This document shows positions 1 to 8,612 of a stretch of 64,000 nt of DNA, piece after piece (position 1 is the stretch's first letter; each line of letters opens with the position of its first letter). Under the pieces are notes generated by a model that saw nothing but the letters and a program-made list of their open reading frames with translations, had not been told where the DNA came from and searched no databases. The DNA is from Desulfuromonas thiophila. GTDB lineage: Bacteria; Desulfobacterota; Desulfuromonadia; Desulfuromonadales; Desulfuromonadaceae. The DNA lies in NCBI RefSeq assembly GCF_900101955.1, contig NZ_FNAQ01000001.1, forward strand, positions 186,001 to 250,000, given 5' to 3'. Both the position numbers and the translations under genes were made by a program.

Positions 1-1533
1 ACTTACGGCCCGCTGCTGGAACGGCTGCTGCGGTGGCGCTATGTCGCCATCGCCTTTGCCTGTACCAGCCTGCTGCTGATGGCGGCCTATGTCCAGAGCG
101 GTCGCCTGGGCATGAGCCTGTTCCCCAAGGTGGAGGCCGATTTCGCCCAGGCCACCCTGACGCTGCCCTACGGCGCGCCGGTGGCGCACACCCGCCAGCT
201 GTGCGAACGGCTGGTGGCGGCGGCCGAGCAGGTAGCCGAGCGCCATGGCGGCGCTGCCCTGTTGCGTGGCAGCTTTGTCGAGATCGGCCAGAACGGTGGC
301 CACAGCGCCCTGCTGCGGCTGTATCTGACCGATCCGGCCCGGCGACCGATTTCGACGGACAGCTTCGTGCGCCAGTGGCGCGAGCAGGTTGGCACCCTGG
401 CCGGAATCGAAAGCCTGCGCTTTGAATCCGATGCCGGCGGTCCCGGCTCCGGCGCCGCCCTGACCATCGAGCTGAGTCATCGCGAGCTGGCGGTGCTGGA
501 GCAGGCCAGCGCCGAACTGGCCGAGGCCTTGCGGGCCTACCCGGCGGTGAGCGACATCGATGATGGCTTCGCGCCGGGCAAGCAACAGCTTGATTTCCGC
601 CTCAGCGCGCGCGGTCAGGCCTTGGGTCTGACGGTGCAGGAGGTGGCCCGCCAGGTGCGCCACGCCTACGATGGCGCCGAGGTGCTGCGCCAGCAGCGCG
701 GCCGCAACGAGGTGACGGTACGGGTGCGGTTGCCCGAGGCCGAGCGCGTCAGTGAATACGATCTGGAGCAGATGGTGCTGCGCAGCGCCGACGGGCGCGA
801 GATTGCCCTGCGCGAGGCGGTGGAGATCGAGCGCGGGCGGGCCTATATCAGCATCGACCGGCGCAGTGGCCGGCGCATTGTCACCGCCACGGCCGATGTC
901 ACGCCCCGCTCGCGGGCCGGCCAGATCAGCGCCGCCCTCGAACGCGACACCCTGCCGCAACTGCTGCAGCGCTATCCCGGTCTGAGCTATGGCTACGAAG
1001 GTCGTCAGGCCGATCTGCGCGAGAGCGTGCGCGGCCTGTTTCTTGGCCTGTTGCTGGCCTTGCTGCTGATCTATCTGTTGCTGGCCATTCCCTTTCGCAG
1101 CTATATCCAGCCGGCCATCATCATGATCAGCATTCCCTTTGGCATGATCGGCGCCACCATCGGCCATGTGCTGATGGGCTACAGTCTCAGTCTGATGAGT
1201 CTGTTCGGCGTGGTGGCGCTTGCCGGCGTGGTGGTCAACGATTCGCTGGTACTGATCGATTTTGCCAACCGCCGCCGCCAGGCCGGCGACAGTGCCCATG
1301 ACGCCATTGTCGCTGCCGCCATTCAGCGTTTCCGGCCGATTCTGCTGACGACCCTGACCACCTTCTGCGGCCTGGCGCCGATGATTTTTGAAACCTCGCG
1401 TCAGGCACGTTTTCTGATCCCCATGGCCATTTCCCTGGGCTTCGGCATTCTGTTCGCCACCCTGATCGCCCTGCTGCTGGTGCCGCTGCTTTATCTGCTG
1501 GTGGAGGATCTCAAGGGCCTGACCGGTTCGTAG
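1..1533 (+). CDS. RND efflux transporter permease, C-terminal part (5' end outside window)
   Basis: The open frame runs in from the left edge, so the start codon lies upstream; about 510 residues are visible. The segment holds a periplasmic porter region followed from about residue 345 by a cluster of membrane helices. A helix carrying GVVALAGVVVNDSLVLIDF followed by NRRR is typical of RND (AcrB-type) proton-driven pumps in the inner membrane. The last helices end in LLLVPLLYLL. Family knowledge: such permeases form trimers and pass drugs or metals to a periplasmic adaptor and an outer-membrane channel. The substrate cannot be told from this part. The gene converges on a CpxA-like kinase gene 38 bp away, and no clear terminator lies between them. 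Proximity to an envelope-stress-type two-component system suggests, but does not show, shared control. Confidence 0.9.
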   Translation, partial: TYGPLLERLLRWRYVAIAFACTSLLLMAAYVQSGRLGMSLFPKVEADFAQATLTLPYGAPVAHTRQLCERLVAAAEQVAERHGGAALLRGSFVEIGQNGGHSALLRLYLTDPARRPISTDSFVRQWREQVGTLAGIESLRFESDAGGPGSGAALTIELSHRELAVLEQASAELAEALRAYPAVSDIDDGFAPGKQQLDFRLSARGQALGLTVQEVARQVRHAYDGAEVLRQQRGRNEVTVRVRLPEAERVSEYDLEQMVLRSADGREIALREAVEIERGRAYISIDRRSGRRIVTATADVTPRSRAGQISAALERDTLPQLLQRYPGLSYGYEGRQADLRESVRGLFLGLLLALLLIYLLLAIPFRSYIQPAIIMISIPFGMIGATIGHVLMGYSLSLMSLFGVVALAGVVVNDSLVLIDFANRRRQAGDSAHDAIVAAAIQRFRPILLTTLTTFCGLAPMIFETSRQARFLIPMAISLGFGILFATLIALLLVPLLYLLVEDLKGLTGS

Positions 1534-1571
1534 TTACAACGAACTTTCAGGAGATTTACAGCCTTGAGGCG

Positions 1572-2936
1572 TCAGCTGGGGTTTTGTGGATCTGTTGACA
1601 GGGGCAATTCAATCTGAACCATCAATCCGCCTGTTGAGCGATTAACGGCACGGATTTGGCCGCCATGATAGACAATGATGCGTTGAGCCAGGGCCAGTCC
1701 GATACCGCTGGCACCCGTGCTGCGTTCACGCCCGACTGTTACCCGATAAAAGGGTCGAAAGATTTTTTCCAGTTCGCTTTCCGGCACACCGGGGCCCTCA
1801 TCCAGAATCTCAATTTGAATGTTTTTTTGCTGTAGCTGCAGGCAAACACGGACCAATCCCTGGTTGGGGCTGTAGCGGATGGCGTTACGCAAAATATTAT
1901 CCAGAGCACGCTGAAGCCAGTGGCTCGAGCCATTGAGCGATGGGGTGCTCGCGGCTTCCAGCACCACCTGAATTTTACGCTGCTGGGCTTCAAATCGGGC
2001 ATCATCAATGGTTCGCTGCAACAGGGGCAAAAGCGAAAAACGGGTTTGCTCCAGCGGGATGCCGCTGGCGAGTCGGCTGAGTCCGAGGAGCTGGCCGATG
2101 AGCTCGTTCAGGTGGCAGGATTCTGTTTCGATGCGATCCAGCGCGCGTTGCAATGCCGTGTCCTGCTGGGGACTGCGCTGGCGGGCCAGCTCAAGAGCCA
2201 CCTGTAGTCGGGCCAGCGGGGAACGCAATTCATGGGAAATGTCGCGTTGAAGTTGTTCCTGGGTTTGGATTAGATCCTCGATCTTGCTGGCCATATGGTT
2301 GAAATCCATGGCGAGTTCAGTGAGTTCCTGGCTGCCGCGGGGATAGTTGACTCGGGCGCTGAAATCTCCCCTTGCCAGCTGGTGGGTTGCTGACCGCAAC
2401 TGTAGCAATGGTTGACTTAGTGATCGGGCCAACAGCAGACAGATGAGGCTGCTGAGGCATATCAGAATAAGAGCATGGAGCCACAAGGGCCCTCCACGCT
2501 GCGGCATTTTAGGCGGTCGTGGCAGAGCCATGGCGACGGCTGTAGCGGGCAGATAGGCTGGCTCAAGCGCCATGGCGATAGCTGGGTGCAGTCTGTCGGC
2601 TGAAAAAGTCAGCTGCCCTGTTGCCAGTGTGCGTTGCAACAGTTCCTTCAGCGGGGCTGGTGGTTGATCGTGGCGACCGGGAATCCACAGATAGAAAGAT
2701 GTGGCACCGGGATCCGGGCCGGCTTTAGCCAAGGCCAGAGCCGTGAGGCCTTTGGCGCGGTAAACGTTGACCGCTTCATCAGCGTAACGCAATAGTGCCT
2801 GTTCTGCGAAGCGGCGCAATGGCTCAGGGGGATTGGCCTGATTTCGCAGCAGCTGGCCGAGAACGGCGCCGATCGAGAGAGAGCCCAGCACGGTGATAAA
2901 AAAGGCGAACAGCAGGCGCAGAAACAAGCTGTGCAT
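1572..2936 (-). CDS. CpxA-like sensor histidine kinase
   Basis: Inner-membrane sensor kinase of 454 residues. Helix 1 is near residues 8-28 and helix 2 near 152-170, bracketing a periplasmic domain of about 120 residues. A HAMP domain follows (about 171-223), then HisKA with the phospho-acceptor in RDISHELRSPL (H235), then an HATPase_c domain with the N box (NAIRYSP), G1 box (DEGPGVPE) and G2 box (GASGIGLALA). I chose ATG at 2936 because GAGG lies nine bases upstream; an in-frame GTG at 2951 is possible but has no such site. The response regulator gene ends 21 bp upstream, so the two form an operon. Overall architecture is like CpxA, which senses envelope stress. The signal sensed here is unknown. 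Confidence 0.9.
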   Translation of the reverse strand: MHSLFLRLLFAFFITVLGSLSIGAVLGQLLRNQANPPEPLRRFAEQALLRYADEAVNVYRAKGLTALALAKAGPDPGATSFYLWIPGRHDQPPAPLKELLQRTLATGQLTFSADRLHPAIAMALEPAYLPATAVAMALPRPPKMPQRGGPLWLHALILICLSSLICLLLARSLSQPLLQLRSATHQLARGDFSARVNYPRGSQELTELAMDFNHMASKIEDLIQTQEQLQRDISHELRSPLARLQVALELARQRSPQQDTALQRALDRIETESCHLNELIGQLLGLSRLASGIPLEQTRFSLLPLLQRTIDDARFEAQQRKIQVVLEAASTPSLNGSSHWLQRALDNILRNAIRYSPNQGLVRVCLQLQQKNIQIEILDEGPGVPESELEKIFRPFYRVTVGRERSTGASGIGLALAQRIIVYHGGQIRAVNRSTGGLMVQIELPLSTDPQNPS

Positions 2937-2957
2937 GGCATGGTACCTCACGTAGTT

Positions 2958-3665
2958 TCAGGGGTGTTCGAGGGTTGAGTCGGGCAGGGGATAGGTGTAG
3001 CCGTGTCCCCGCAGGGTTTTGATGCGTTCATGGCCATCATGAGTGGGGCCGAGTTTTCTGCGCAGATTGCTGATGTGGACATCAATGCTACGGTCGTAGG
3101 GCGACAGTTCACGACCCAGTGCCTGCAGGGACAATTGCTCGCGTGAAATGGCCAGGCCAGCTTTGCGCAGCAGGACATGCAATAGCGCGAACTCCGCCGC
3201 TGTTAATTCCACCCGTTGTTGATTGCAAAGTACACGGTATTCCCCCGGATAGAGAGACAGGTCGCCGATGCTCAACTCTGCCTGCTCGGACAGGCTGGCA
3301 CTGCGTCGCTGGATAGCACGAATGCGAGCAAGTAGTTCGCGGGGGTTGAAGGGTTTTGCCAAATAATCATCGGCCCCCAGCTCGAGGCCGAGAATCCGGT
3401 CGACATCGTCGCCCCGGGCGCTGAGCATCAACACCGGAATGGTACTGTGGCGCCGCAGTTGCCGTAGGATGTCGAGACCGTTGATGCCGGGAAGCATGAT
3501 GTCGAGAATCATCAGATCATAGGCCGCCAGGGGCCGCTGCCGCACCTCTTCGCCCTGGTGCAGGATTGTGACTTGGTAGCCCTGGGCTTCGAGGTAGTCG
3601 CTCAACAGTTCACACAGCGTGATGTCGTCATCGACCAACAGTATTCGGTGCTGAGAAACCGTCAT
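2958..3665 (-). CDS. CpxR-like OmpR-family response regulator
   Basis: A 235-residue DNA-binding regulator. The N-terminal receiver has the acidic triplet VDDD (12-14), the phospho-acceptor in LMILDIMLPG (D55) and the conserved lysine in YLAKPFN (K104). The C-terminal half is an OmpR/PhoB winged helix with the recognition region DRSIDVHISNLRRKLG. It is first in an operon with the partner kinase. The upstream region carries GTAAA-N5-GTAAA, the site known for E. coli CpxR, together with three opposite-strand copies, which supports a CpxR-like specificity and autoregulation. The assignment to Cpx rests on site and sequence likeness. Orthology to E. coli cpxR was not tested, so no symbol is given. 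Confidence 0.92.
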   Translation of the reverse strand: MTVSQHRILLVDDDITLCELLSDYLEAQGYQVTILHQGEEVRQRPLAAYDLMILDIMLPGINGLDILRQLRRHSTIPVLMLSARGDDVDRILGLELGADDYLAKPFNPRELLARIRAIQRRSASLSEQAELSIGDLSLYPGEYRVLCNQQRVELTAAEFALLHVLLRKAGLAISREQLSLQALGRELSPYDRSIDVHISNLRRKLGPTHDGHERIKTLRGHGYTYPLPDSTLEHP

Positions 3666-3770
3666 GGGCAGGGTCGTTTCGATTTCAGATTGAGCGGGTT
3701 TGGGCGGATGCGGTCGATGGCGGGGAGAATATGGCAGTTCGGACTATAAGCAAACTTTGCAGCCTTGAGG

Positions 3771-3828
3771 GTAAAGAAATGTAAACGTCTGGGAGCATAA
3801 ACCTTTACAGAAGTTTACAGATCTTTAC
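3771..3828. promoter_or_regulatory. Cluster of five CpxR-type half-sites between divergent regulator genes
   Basis: GTAAA occurs at 3771-3775 and 3781-3785 (N5 between). TTTAC, its reverse complement, occurs at 3804-3808, 3814-3818 and 3824-3828, again with N5 spacers. GTAAA-N5-GTAAA is the established CpxR box of enterobacteria. The 10-bp period puts all sites of a group on one face of the helix. The cluster sits about 105 bp upstream of the CpxR-like start and 72 bp upstream of the divergent regulator gene, so it could control both. Binding is inferred. Confidence 0.7.
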
Positions 3829-3899
3829 CCCAGAGCCTGCAGGTTTGCGGTTAACCTTCTGAAGAGTAATTTTCAGCACTTTTATGCCATGAGGTTGCC

Positions 3900-4646
3900 A
3901 TGCCCCTGCCCACAGACTGTGCCCGGAGAGCACGTCCTGCGAATTCGTGTTTGTCGGAAAGGGTTTGTCAGGAAAATTCGAGAGGCTTGTTGTTGCTGCA
4001 TGGGCCGGCGATGGAGAGTGCTCTGCTGCACTGTTTAGAAGCGGCGGGTTTTGTTGTACGACTGTGTCATGACTGGAATGAATGTCAACAGCTGTGTGTC
4101 GAGCTGATGCCGAATCTGGTGGTGGCGGACATGAAGTCGTTAGGGTACGACTCGGTTCGACGGATTCATTTGTTGCGGCAGGATTATGCAGGGGGAATGC
4201 TGTGTCTCGTTGATCCTGTCGCTGAAGCCTTACAGATTATGGCGCTTGAATTGGGTGCCGACGACGTGGTGACTCGCCCAGTTGGCAACGAGATGCTGTT
4301 GGCTCGGCTGCATGCGCTTTTACGGCGTCAGACCACCAGCGCTGGCGACCGGATTGTTGTGGATGATCTGTCTATCGATGGGGTGCGCCGTCTTGTCCTC
4401 TATGCTGGCCGCGAATTACAGCTGACCACGCGAGAGTTTGATTTGTTGCTGGCACTGGCGCGTCATTGTCGTGAGGTTGTCAGTCGCGATCAGCTGTCCC
4501 GTGAGGTTTTCAATCAGGAATACAACGGGATAGATCGCAATGTTGATATCTATGTGTCTCGCTTGCGGAGCAAGCTTCGTGCTGTTGCTGCTCGCCCGGC
4601 GCTGCTGAAAACAGTCCGCGGTGGTGGCTATTTGTTGGGAGGCTGA
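3900..4646 (+). CDS. OmpR-family regulator with degenerate receiver domain
   Basis: A 248-residue protein with a receiver-like N-terminal domain (about 28-140) and an OmpR/PhoB winged helix (about 150-246, including the recognition region NVDIYVSRLRSKL). The receiver keeps an aspartate at the phosphorylation position (LVVADMK, D77). The acidic pair that binds Mg2+ in normal receivers is replaced by HG (residues 34-35), and the conserved lysine is arginine (VTRPVG, R126). Phosphorylation in the usual way is therefore doubtful. The start at 3900 follows GAGG; a 27-residue extension precedes the domain, so a later start is possible. It is divergent from the CpxR-like gene across the half-site cluster. 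No kinase gene is adjacent on this strand. Its targets are unknown. Confidence 0.85.
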   Translation: MPLPTDCARRARPANSCLSERVCQENSRGLLLLHGPAMESALLHCLEAAGFVVRLCHDWNECQQLCVELMPNLVVADMKSLGYDSVRRIHLLRQDYAGGMLCLVDPVAEALQIMALELGADDVVTRPVGNEMLLARLHALLRRQTTSAGDRIVVDDLSIDGVRRLVLYAGRELQLTTREFDLLLALARHCREVVSRDQLSREVFNQEYNGIDRNVDIYVSRLRSKLRAVAARPALLKTVRGGGYLLGG

Positions 4647-4715
4647 TCCTCTCTTTATCTTATTCGCTGTTGCGCACCCGTATGGGCTGCATTTTCAGGA
4701 ACAGCGCTCTCTTCG

Positions 4716-4738
4716 CCGCCCCCCCGGGCGGTTTTTTT
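4716..4738 (+). terminator. Rho-independent terminator after the atypical regulator gene
   Basis: CCGCCC at 4716-4721 pairs with GGGCGG at 4726-4731 across a CCCC loop, followed directly by seven T residues. It lies about 70 bp after the stop codon of the upstream gene. The remaining part of this 271-bp gap, up to fliD, is AT-rich near 4800-4850. I could not recognise a confident promoter in it. Confidence 0.85.
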
Positions 4739-4917
4739 GTGTCCGCAGCCCTTTTGTAACAACCTGTAGCGCTTTATTGCGCAGGAAGGAAATCCTGTAA
4801 CCAGATAGAAACATAACTATACGAATTTACTATATAAAATAGCTCCTGAAGTTACGAAGAGGCTATCAGTGCAACACGATTGCTCACTGAGAGAACCTCT
4901 GGAAAAGGAGCGCTGTC

Positions 4918-6225
4918 ATGTCAACGATTACTTTTAGCGGTCTGGCTACCGGGCTGGATACCGAGTCCTTGATCTCTTCGCTTATTGAGGTCGAGCGTGC
5001 TCCCGTCACCCTGCTGGAAAGCAAGGTCGAATACCTGGAAGCCCGGAACGAAACCTACAGCAACTGCAATACGCTGCTGGGGGAACTGGCCAGTGCCGTC
5101 AATGCGTTTGATTCGGCTTCGGATTTTAACTCCTGGCAGGTGTTGACGGCAAGTTCCGCGCCATTTAGTGCCACGGTTGGCGGTTACGCCAAGGCCGGCA
5201 GCTACCAGGTCGAGGTGCTCAGTCTGGCCCGGCAGCAGAAAGACATCAGTGCTGAAGGCTTTGTCAGTTCGACCACAGCGGAACTGAGCGGTAGTCTGAT
5301 CATCGGTGAAACCACTCTTACGTACGAAAATCAGTCGCTGATGGATCTCGCCGATCTCATCAATGATGCCGACACCGGCGTCACTGCCAGCATTATCGAT
5401 GATGGCAGTGACGCCGGTTTGCGGCTGGTTCTGACGGCCGATAATGCTGCCACCACGCCGGATATTCTGGGCAGCGGCAGTATCAGCATCGACAGCGCCA
5501 GAGACGGCCATACGCTGGAGGGTTCCCTGGCGCGGCTGATGGTGGACGGCATCGAAATCACCTCGGACAGCAACACGGTGACAGGGGCCATCTACGGCGT
5601 CAGTCTGGATCTGACGGGCCTGAGCAGTGATGGCGCCCAACTAGTGCAGGTTAAAAGCGATCCCAACGCCATCGTAGAGAAAATTGACAGCTTTGTTTCC
5701 ACCTATAATGAATTTCTTACCTTCATTGATGAGGCTAGCGCTGCCGACAGCAGCCTGGGAACGACCTTTCGCGGCATCGAACGCAAGCTGCAGACCCTGC
5801 TGTCGAACCGTAGCAGCACCAGCGGCAGTTACAACAGTCTGGCAGCCCTCGGTTTTACGACGGATTCCAAAAGTGGTGAGCTGTCCTACGACAGCACCAC
5901 TCTGAGCACCGCCCTGTCCACCAATCTCAGCGATTTGCAGAGCCTGTTTGTCGGCGATGCGGATTCCCCCGGTTTGGCCAAGCAGATCAGCAGCTACCTT
6001 GATGACCAGCTTGACAGCAGCACCGGCTTTAGCGCCAGCAGAATCGCTTCCAACGACGCCAACATCGAACGTCTCAATACCAGCATCGAACGGATGGAAA
6101 CCCGCCTGGAAAAACGCGAGGAAACCCTGACGGCGCAATTCAATGCGCTGGAGCTGCTGGTGTCTGAACTCAACAGCCAATCTGAATATATCACGTCTTT
6201 CTTTGAAAAATATAACGATGACTAA
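4918..6225 (+). CDS. fliD: Flagellar filament cap protein FliD
   Basis: FliD (HAP2) caps the growing flagellar filament outside the cell and helps fold exported flagellin subunits. The 435-residue protein begins with the family N-terminal signature FSGLATGLDTESLI and ends in a long coiled-coil region (about 375-430) with ERLNTSIERMETRLEKREE, as expected for FliD_N and FliD_C domains. A strong ribosome site (AAAAGGAG) lies nine bases upstream. A terminator separates it from flgD 55 bp downstream, so fliD may be its own transcription unit. This position ahead of hook genes is unusual, since fliD more often sits beside fliS and flagellin genes. Neither fliS nor fliC is visible here. Confidence 0.95.
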   Translation: MSTITFSGLATGLDTESLISSLIEVERAPVTLLESKVEYLEARNETYSNCNTLLGELASAVNAFDSASDFNSWQVLTASSAPFSATVGGYAKAGSYQVEVLSLARQQKDISAEGFVSSTTAELSGSLIIGETTLTYENQSLMDLADLINDADTGVTASIIDDGSDAGLRLVLTADNAATTPDILGSGSISIDSARDGHTLEGSLARLMVDGIEITSDSNTVTGAIYGVSLDLTGLSSDGAQLVQVKSDPNAIVEKIDSFVSTYNEFLTFIDEASAADSSLGTTFRGIERKLQTLLSNRSSTSGSYNSLAALGFTTDSKSGELSYDSTTLSTALSTNLSDLQSLFVGDADSPGLAKQISSYLDDQLDSSTGFSASRIASNDANIERLNTSIERMETRLEKREETLTAQFNALELLVSELNSQSEYITSFFEKYNDD

Positions 6226-6228
6226 CTG

Positions 6229-6251
6229 CCGCTCTGTCAGAGGCGGTTTTT
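6229..6251 (+). terminator. Terminator between fliD and flgD
   Basis: Starting four bases after the fliD stop codon, CCG-CTCT pairs with AGAG-CGG with a single bulged G and a GTC loop, followed by five T residues (6247-6251). The shape fits a Rho-independent terminator of moderate strength and may only partly block read-through into flgD. Confidence 0.7.
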
Positions 6252-6279
6252 AACGGACTTTTTATCAGGGAGCAGCGCC

Positions 6280-6948
6280 ATGTCCATCAGTGTGATCAGC
6301 GAAAGTCTGTCCAGTTACAGCAGCAGTTCCACCTCCGGCACCAGCAGTCTGGGGCAGGAGGATTTCCTCGAACTGCTCATTGCCCAGTTGCAGAACCAGG
6401 ATCCGCTGGAACCGCAGAGCAATACCGAGTTTATCGCGCAGCTGGCGACTTTCAGTAATGTCGAACAGGCGAGCCTGACCAACGACAAACTTGATCAGGT
6501 GATAACCGCCGCGGTCAATGACCAGCAGTTTGCCAGCCTGAATCTGCTCGATCAGCAGGTGGTCGCCCAGACAAGCAGTTTTAGTCTGTCCGCCGGTGAG
6601 CCGGTCGAGGTCGGCTTCGGGCTGACAACGCCGGCCACAGACGTGACGCTGAGCATTCTCGACAGCGACAACGCCGTGGTGAATACGTTCAGTTTCAGCG
6701 ATGTTGCCGCCGGCCAGACCTTTTTCAGTTGGGATGGTACTGATGCCGATGGCAATGCGTTGGCCAGTGGCAGCTATCAGATGGTGGTCAATGCCGGCAA
6801 CGGCGGCAACCTGCTGGCTGAAGAGGAGGCCTTGCCGCTGGTACGCGCTATCGTCACCGAAGTGGATCTCAGTGGCAGCAGCGCGGTGCTGCTGACCGCT
6901 GCCGGGCAGCTGGATCTGGCGGATCTCTATAACGTGGGAGGGCAGTGA
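6280..6948 (+). CDS. flgD: Flagellar hook assembly (hook cap) protein FlgD
   Basis: FlgD scaffolds hook polymerisation at the distal rod and is discarded when the hook is finished. The 222-residue protein has the conserved N-terminal motif QEDFLELLIAQLQNQDPLEP and the downstream NTEFIAQLATFSNVEQ, followed by a beta-rich FlgD Ig-like/tudor region with SWDGTDADGNALASGSYQM. A GGGAGCAG ribosome site precedes the ATG. Its stop overlaps the start of the next gene (TGATG), so translation is probably coupled. Gene order flgD, small flagellar-operon gene, flgE matches many deltaproteobacterial and Firmicute hook operons. Confidence 0.95.
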   Translation: MSISVISESLSSYSSSSTSGTSSLGQEDFLELLIAQLQNQDPLEPQSNTEFIAQLATFSNVEQASLTNDKLDQVITAAVNDQQFASLNLLDQQVVAQTSSFSLSAGEPVEVGFGLTTPATDVTLSILDSDNAVVNTFSFSDVAAGQTFFSWDGTDADGNALASGSYQMVVNAGNGGNLLAEEEALPLVRAIVTEVDLSGSSAVLLTAAGQLDLADLYNVGGQ

Positions 6949-7250
6949 TGCCGGTCCGGGTTGCGCAGGAAGGTCAGGGAATGGAGCAGGGTTCCGCAAC
7001 GTTGCGTTTTTCCGCCCATGCTCGTCAGCGCATGGCCAACCGAGGCCTGCCCCTTGACGCCGGGCAGTTGGATCGCGCCCAGCAGGCACTCGAATTGTTG
7101 CGCGCCAAGGGTAGCTGCAGTGCGGCGGTACTGCTTGATCGTCTGGTGCTGGTGCTGAGTGTTCCTCAGTCGCTGGTGGTGACCGTGATGGAACAGAGCC
7201 AGATGCGTCAGCAGGTGTTGACCCGGATCGACAGCGCTCTGCTGGCCTGA
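6948..7250 (+). CDS. Small flagellar-operon protein (TIGR02530-like)
   Basis: A basic, mainly helical protein of 100 residues, probably cytoplasmic (no signal or membrane segment). The pattern LRFSAHARQRMANRGL near the N terminus and the later DRLVLVLSVPQSLVVTV resemble the TIGR02530 flagellar-operon family, which is found almost always between flgD and flgE. Its molecular role is not well defined, though the position suggests hook assembly. The ATG at 6948 overlaps the flgD stop, with GGGAGG just upstream; a GTG three bases earlier is also in frame. The family match is from memory of the motif and order. Confidence 0.75.
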   Translation: MPVRVAQEGQGMEQGSATLRFSAHARQRMANRGLPLDAGQLDRAQQALELLRAKGSCSAAVLLDRLVLVLSVPQSLVVTVMEQSQMRQQVLTRIDSALLA

Positions 7251-7292
7251 CAACGATGACGGCAGCCTGCCGGCGGCCGAAAAGGAGGAACA

Positions 7293-8591
7293 ATGGGGCT
7301 TTCAAGTACGCTTTACAGTGGGGTCAGCGGTCTGCAGACCAATTCCGAAGCCATGAGTGTGACGGGCAACAATATTTCCAACAGCAATACCGTGGCATTC
7401 AAATCAAGTTCGACGGTGTTTGCCGATTTGCTCTCCGCCACCATTTCCTCCTCGGCCAGTGGAGTGAACCAGGTTGGGCGCGGTACGGGGCTTTCTACGG
7501 TGCAGACCAGTTTCAGCCAGGGGTCGTTCCAGTCCACCAGTAGCAATACCGATTTGGCCATCGAGGGCGACGGCTTTTTCATGGTCAGCGCCGCCGGAAG
7601 TGATGAGGTGCTCTATACCCGGAATGGCGCCTTCAGTTTCGATGGCGACGGCTATCTAGTCAATGCCGATGGTTACCGTGTGCAGGGTCAGTTGTTCAAT
7701 GCGGATGGTACGGCTGGTGGTGGCGACCCGACTGATATCCAGGTGGACATGGTTAGTCAGGTGCCGGCACAGTCGACCAGCAGTATCGTGCTGACCACCA
7801 ACCTCAATGCCGGTTCGGAAATCATCGACCAGGATGCTGACGGCATGGCGGATGGTTTTGACATCGCCGATCCAGTCAACACCTCCAACTATTCGACTTC
7901 GACTTCCATTTACGATGCCCTGGGAGAAAGTCACCAGGTAACAACCTATTTCACCAAGACCGACGACCAGACCTGGTCATGGAACACGGTGGTGGCCAGC
8001 ACGGATCTGGATGCCAGCGTGGCCGGCGCGGAAAGCGCTACTCTTATCGGCTCGGGTGTTTTGACCTTTGCCAGTGATGGCAGCCTCAGCGGAGCTTCCG
8101 AGTTTGATCTCGACGTGGTTGGTCTGGCCTGGGCCAATGGTGCCGATGCCAGTCAGACCATCGCTATCCGCTTTGACACCACCCAGTTCAACAGCAGTTC
8201 GGTGGTGTTTTCCCAGAGTCAGGATGGTTATGCGCCGGGCGAGGTGGTGTCGACCACCATCGGCAGTGATGGTGTGATCAGCGTCAGCTATTCCAATGGT
8301 GAAACCCGCAACGTCGCCACCCTGACCCTGGCCACCTTTACCAATCCGGGGGGACTGGTGAAGGATGGCGGCAGTCTCTACGCTGTCAGCGCCTATTCCG
8401 GTGATCCGAAAGTCGGTACGCCGGGGGCGGCGCAAGGGGTGCTGTACACCAATTCGCTGGAGCTGTCCAATGTCGATCTGTCACAGGAATTCGTCAATCT
8501 GATCACGATTCAGAATGGTTATTCCGCCAGTTCCAAGGTGATTACCACCGTGGATGAGATGCTGCAGGAAGTGATCAACCTGATTCGCTGA
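7293..8591 (+). CDS. flgE: Flagellar hook protein FlgE
   Basis: FlgE polymerises into the hook, the universal joint between motor and filament. The 432-residue protein starts with the rod/hook family N-terminal segment MGLSSTLYSGVSGLQTNSEA and TGNNISNSNTVAFK. It has the FlgE-type NTDLAIEGDGFFMV motif near residue 90, a variable Ser/Thr/Asp-rich middle, and the C-terminal signature SNVDLSQEFVNLITIQNGY followed by heptad-like SSKVITTVDEMLQEVINLI. A very good ribosome site (AAAAGGAGG) precedes the ATG. Length is close to the common FlgE size. It is exported by the flagellar type III system without a cleaved signal. Confidence 0.95.
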   Translation: MGLSSTLYSGVSGLQTNSEAMSVTGNNISNSNTVAFKSSSTVFADLLSATISSSASGVNQVGRGTGLSTVQTSFSQGSFQSTSSNTDLAIEGDGFFMVSAAGSDEVLYTRNGAFSFDGDGYLVNADGYRVQGQLFNADGTAGGGDPTDIQVDMVSQVPAQSTSSIVLTTNLNAGSEIIDQDADGMADGFDIADPVNTSNYSTSTSIYDALGESHQVTTYFTKTDDQTWSWNTVVASTDLDASVAGAESATLIGSGVLTFASDGSLSGASEFDLDVVGLAWANGADASQTIAIRFDTTQFNSSSVVFSQSQDGYAPGEVVSTTIGSDGVISVSYSNGETRNVATLTLATFTNPGGLVKDGGSLYAVSAYSGDPKVGTPGAAQGVLYTNSLELSNVDLSQEFVNLITIQNGYSASSKVITTVDEMLQEVINLIR

Positions 8592-8612
8592 TGCTGTGGG
8601 AGGAGACGTCTC

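Noticed and set aside
4740-4917. Sigma-54 or sigma-28 promoter for fliD
   Set aside because: No GG/GC pair of sigma-54 spacing, and the TAAA-N15 candidate near 4836 matches only three of eight -10 positions.
4921-5640. Long minus-strand open frame opposite fliD
   Set aside because: Shadow of the fliD coding strand; no ribosome site and no family features, and fliD is unmistakable.
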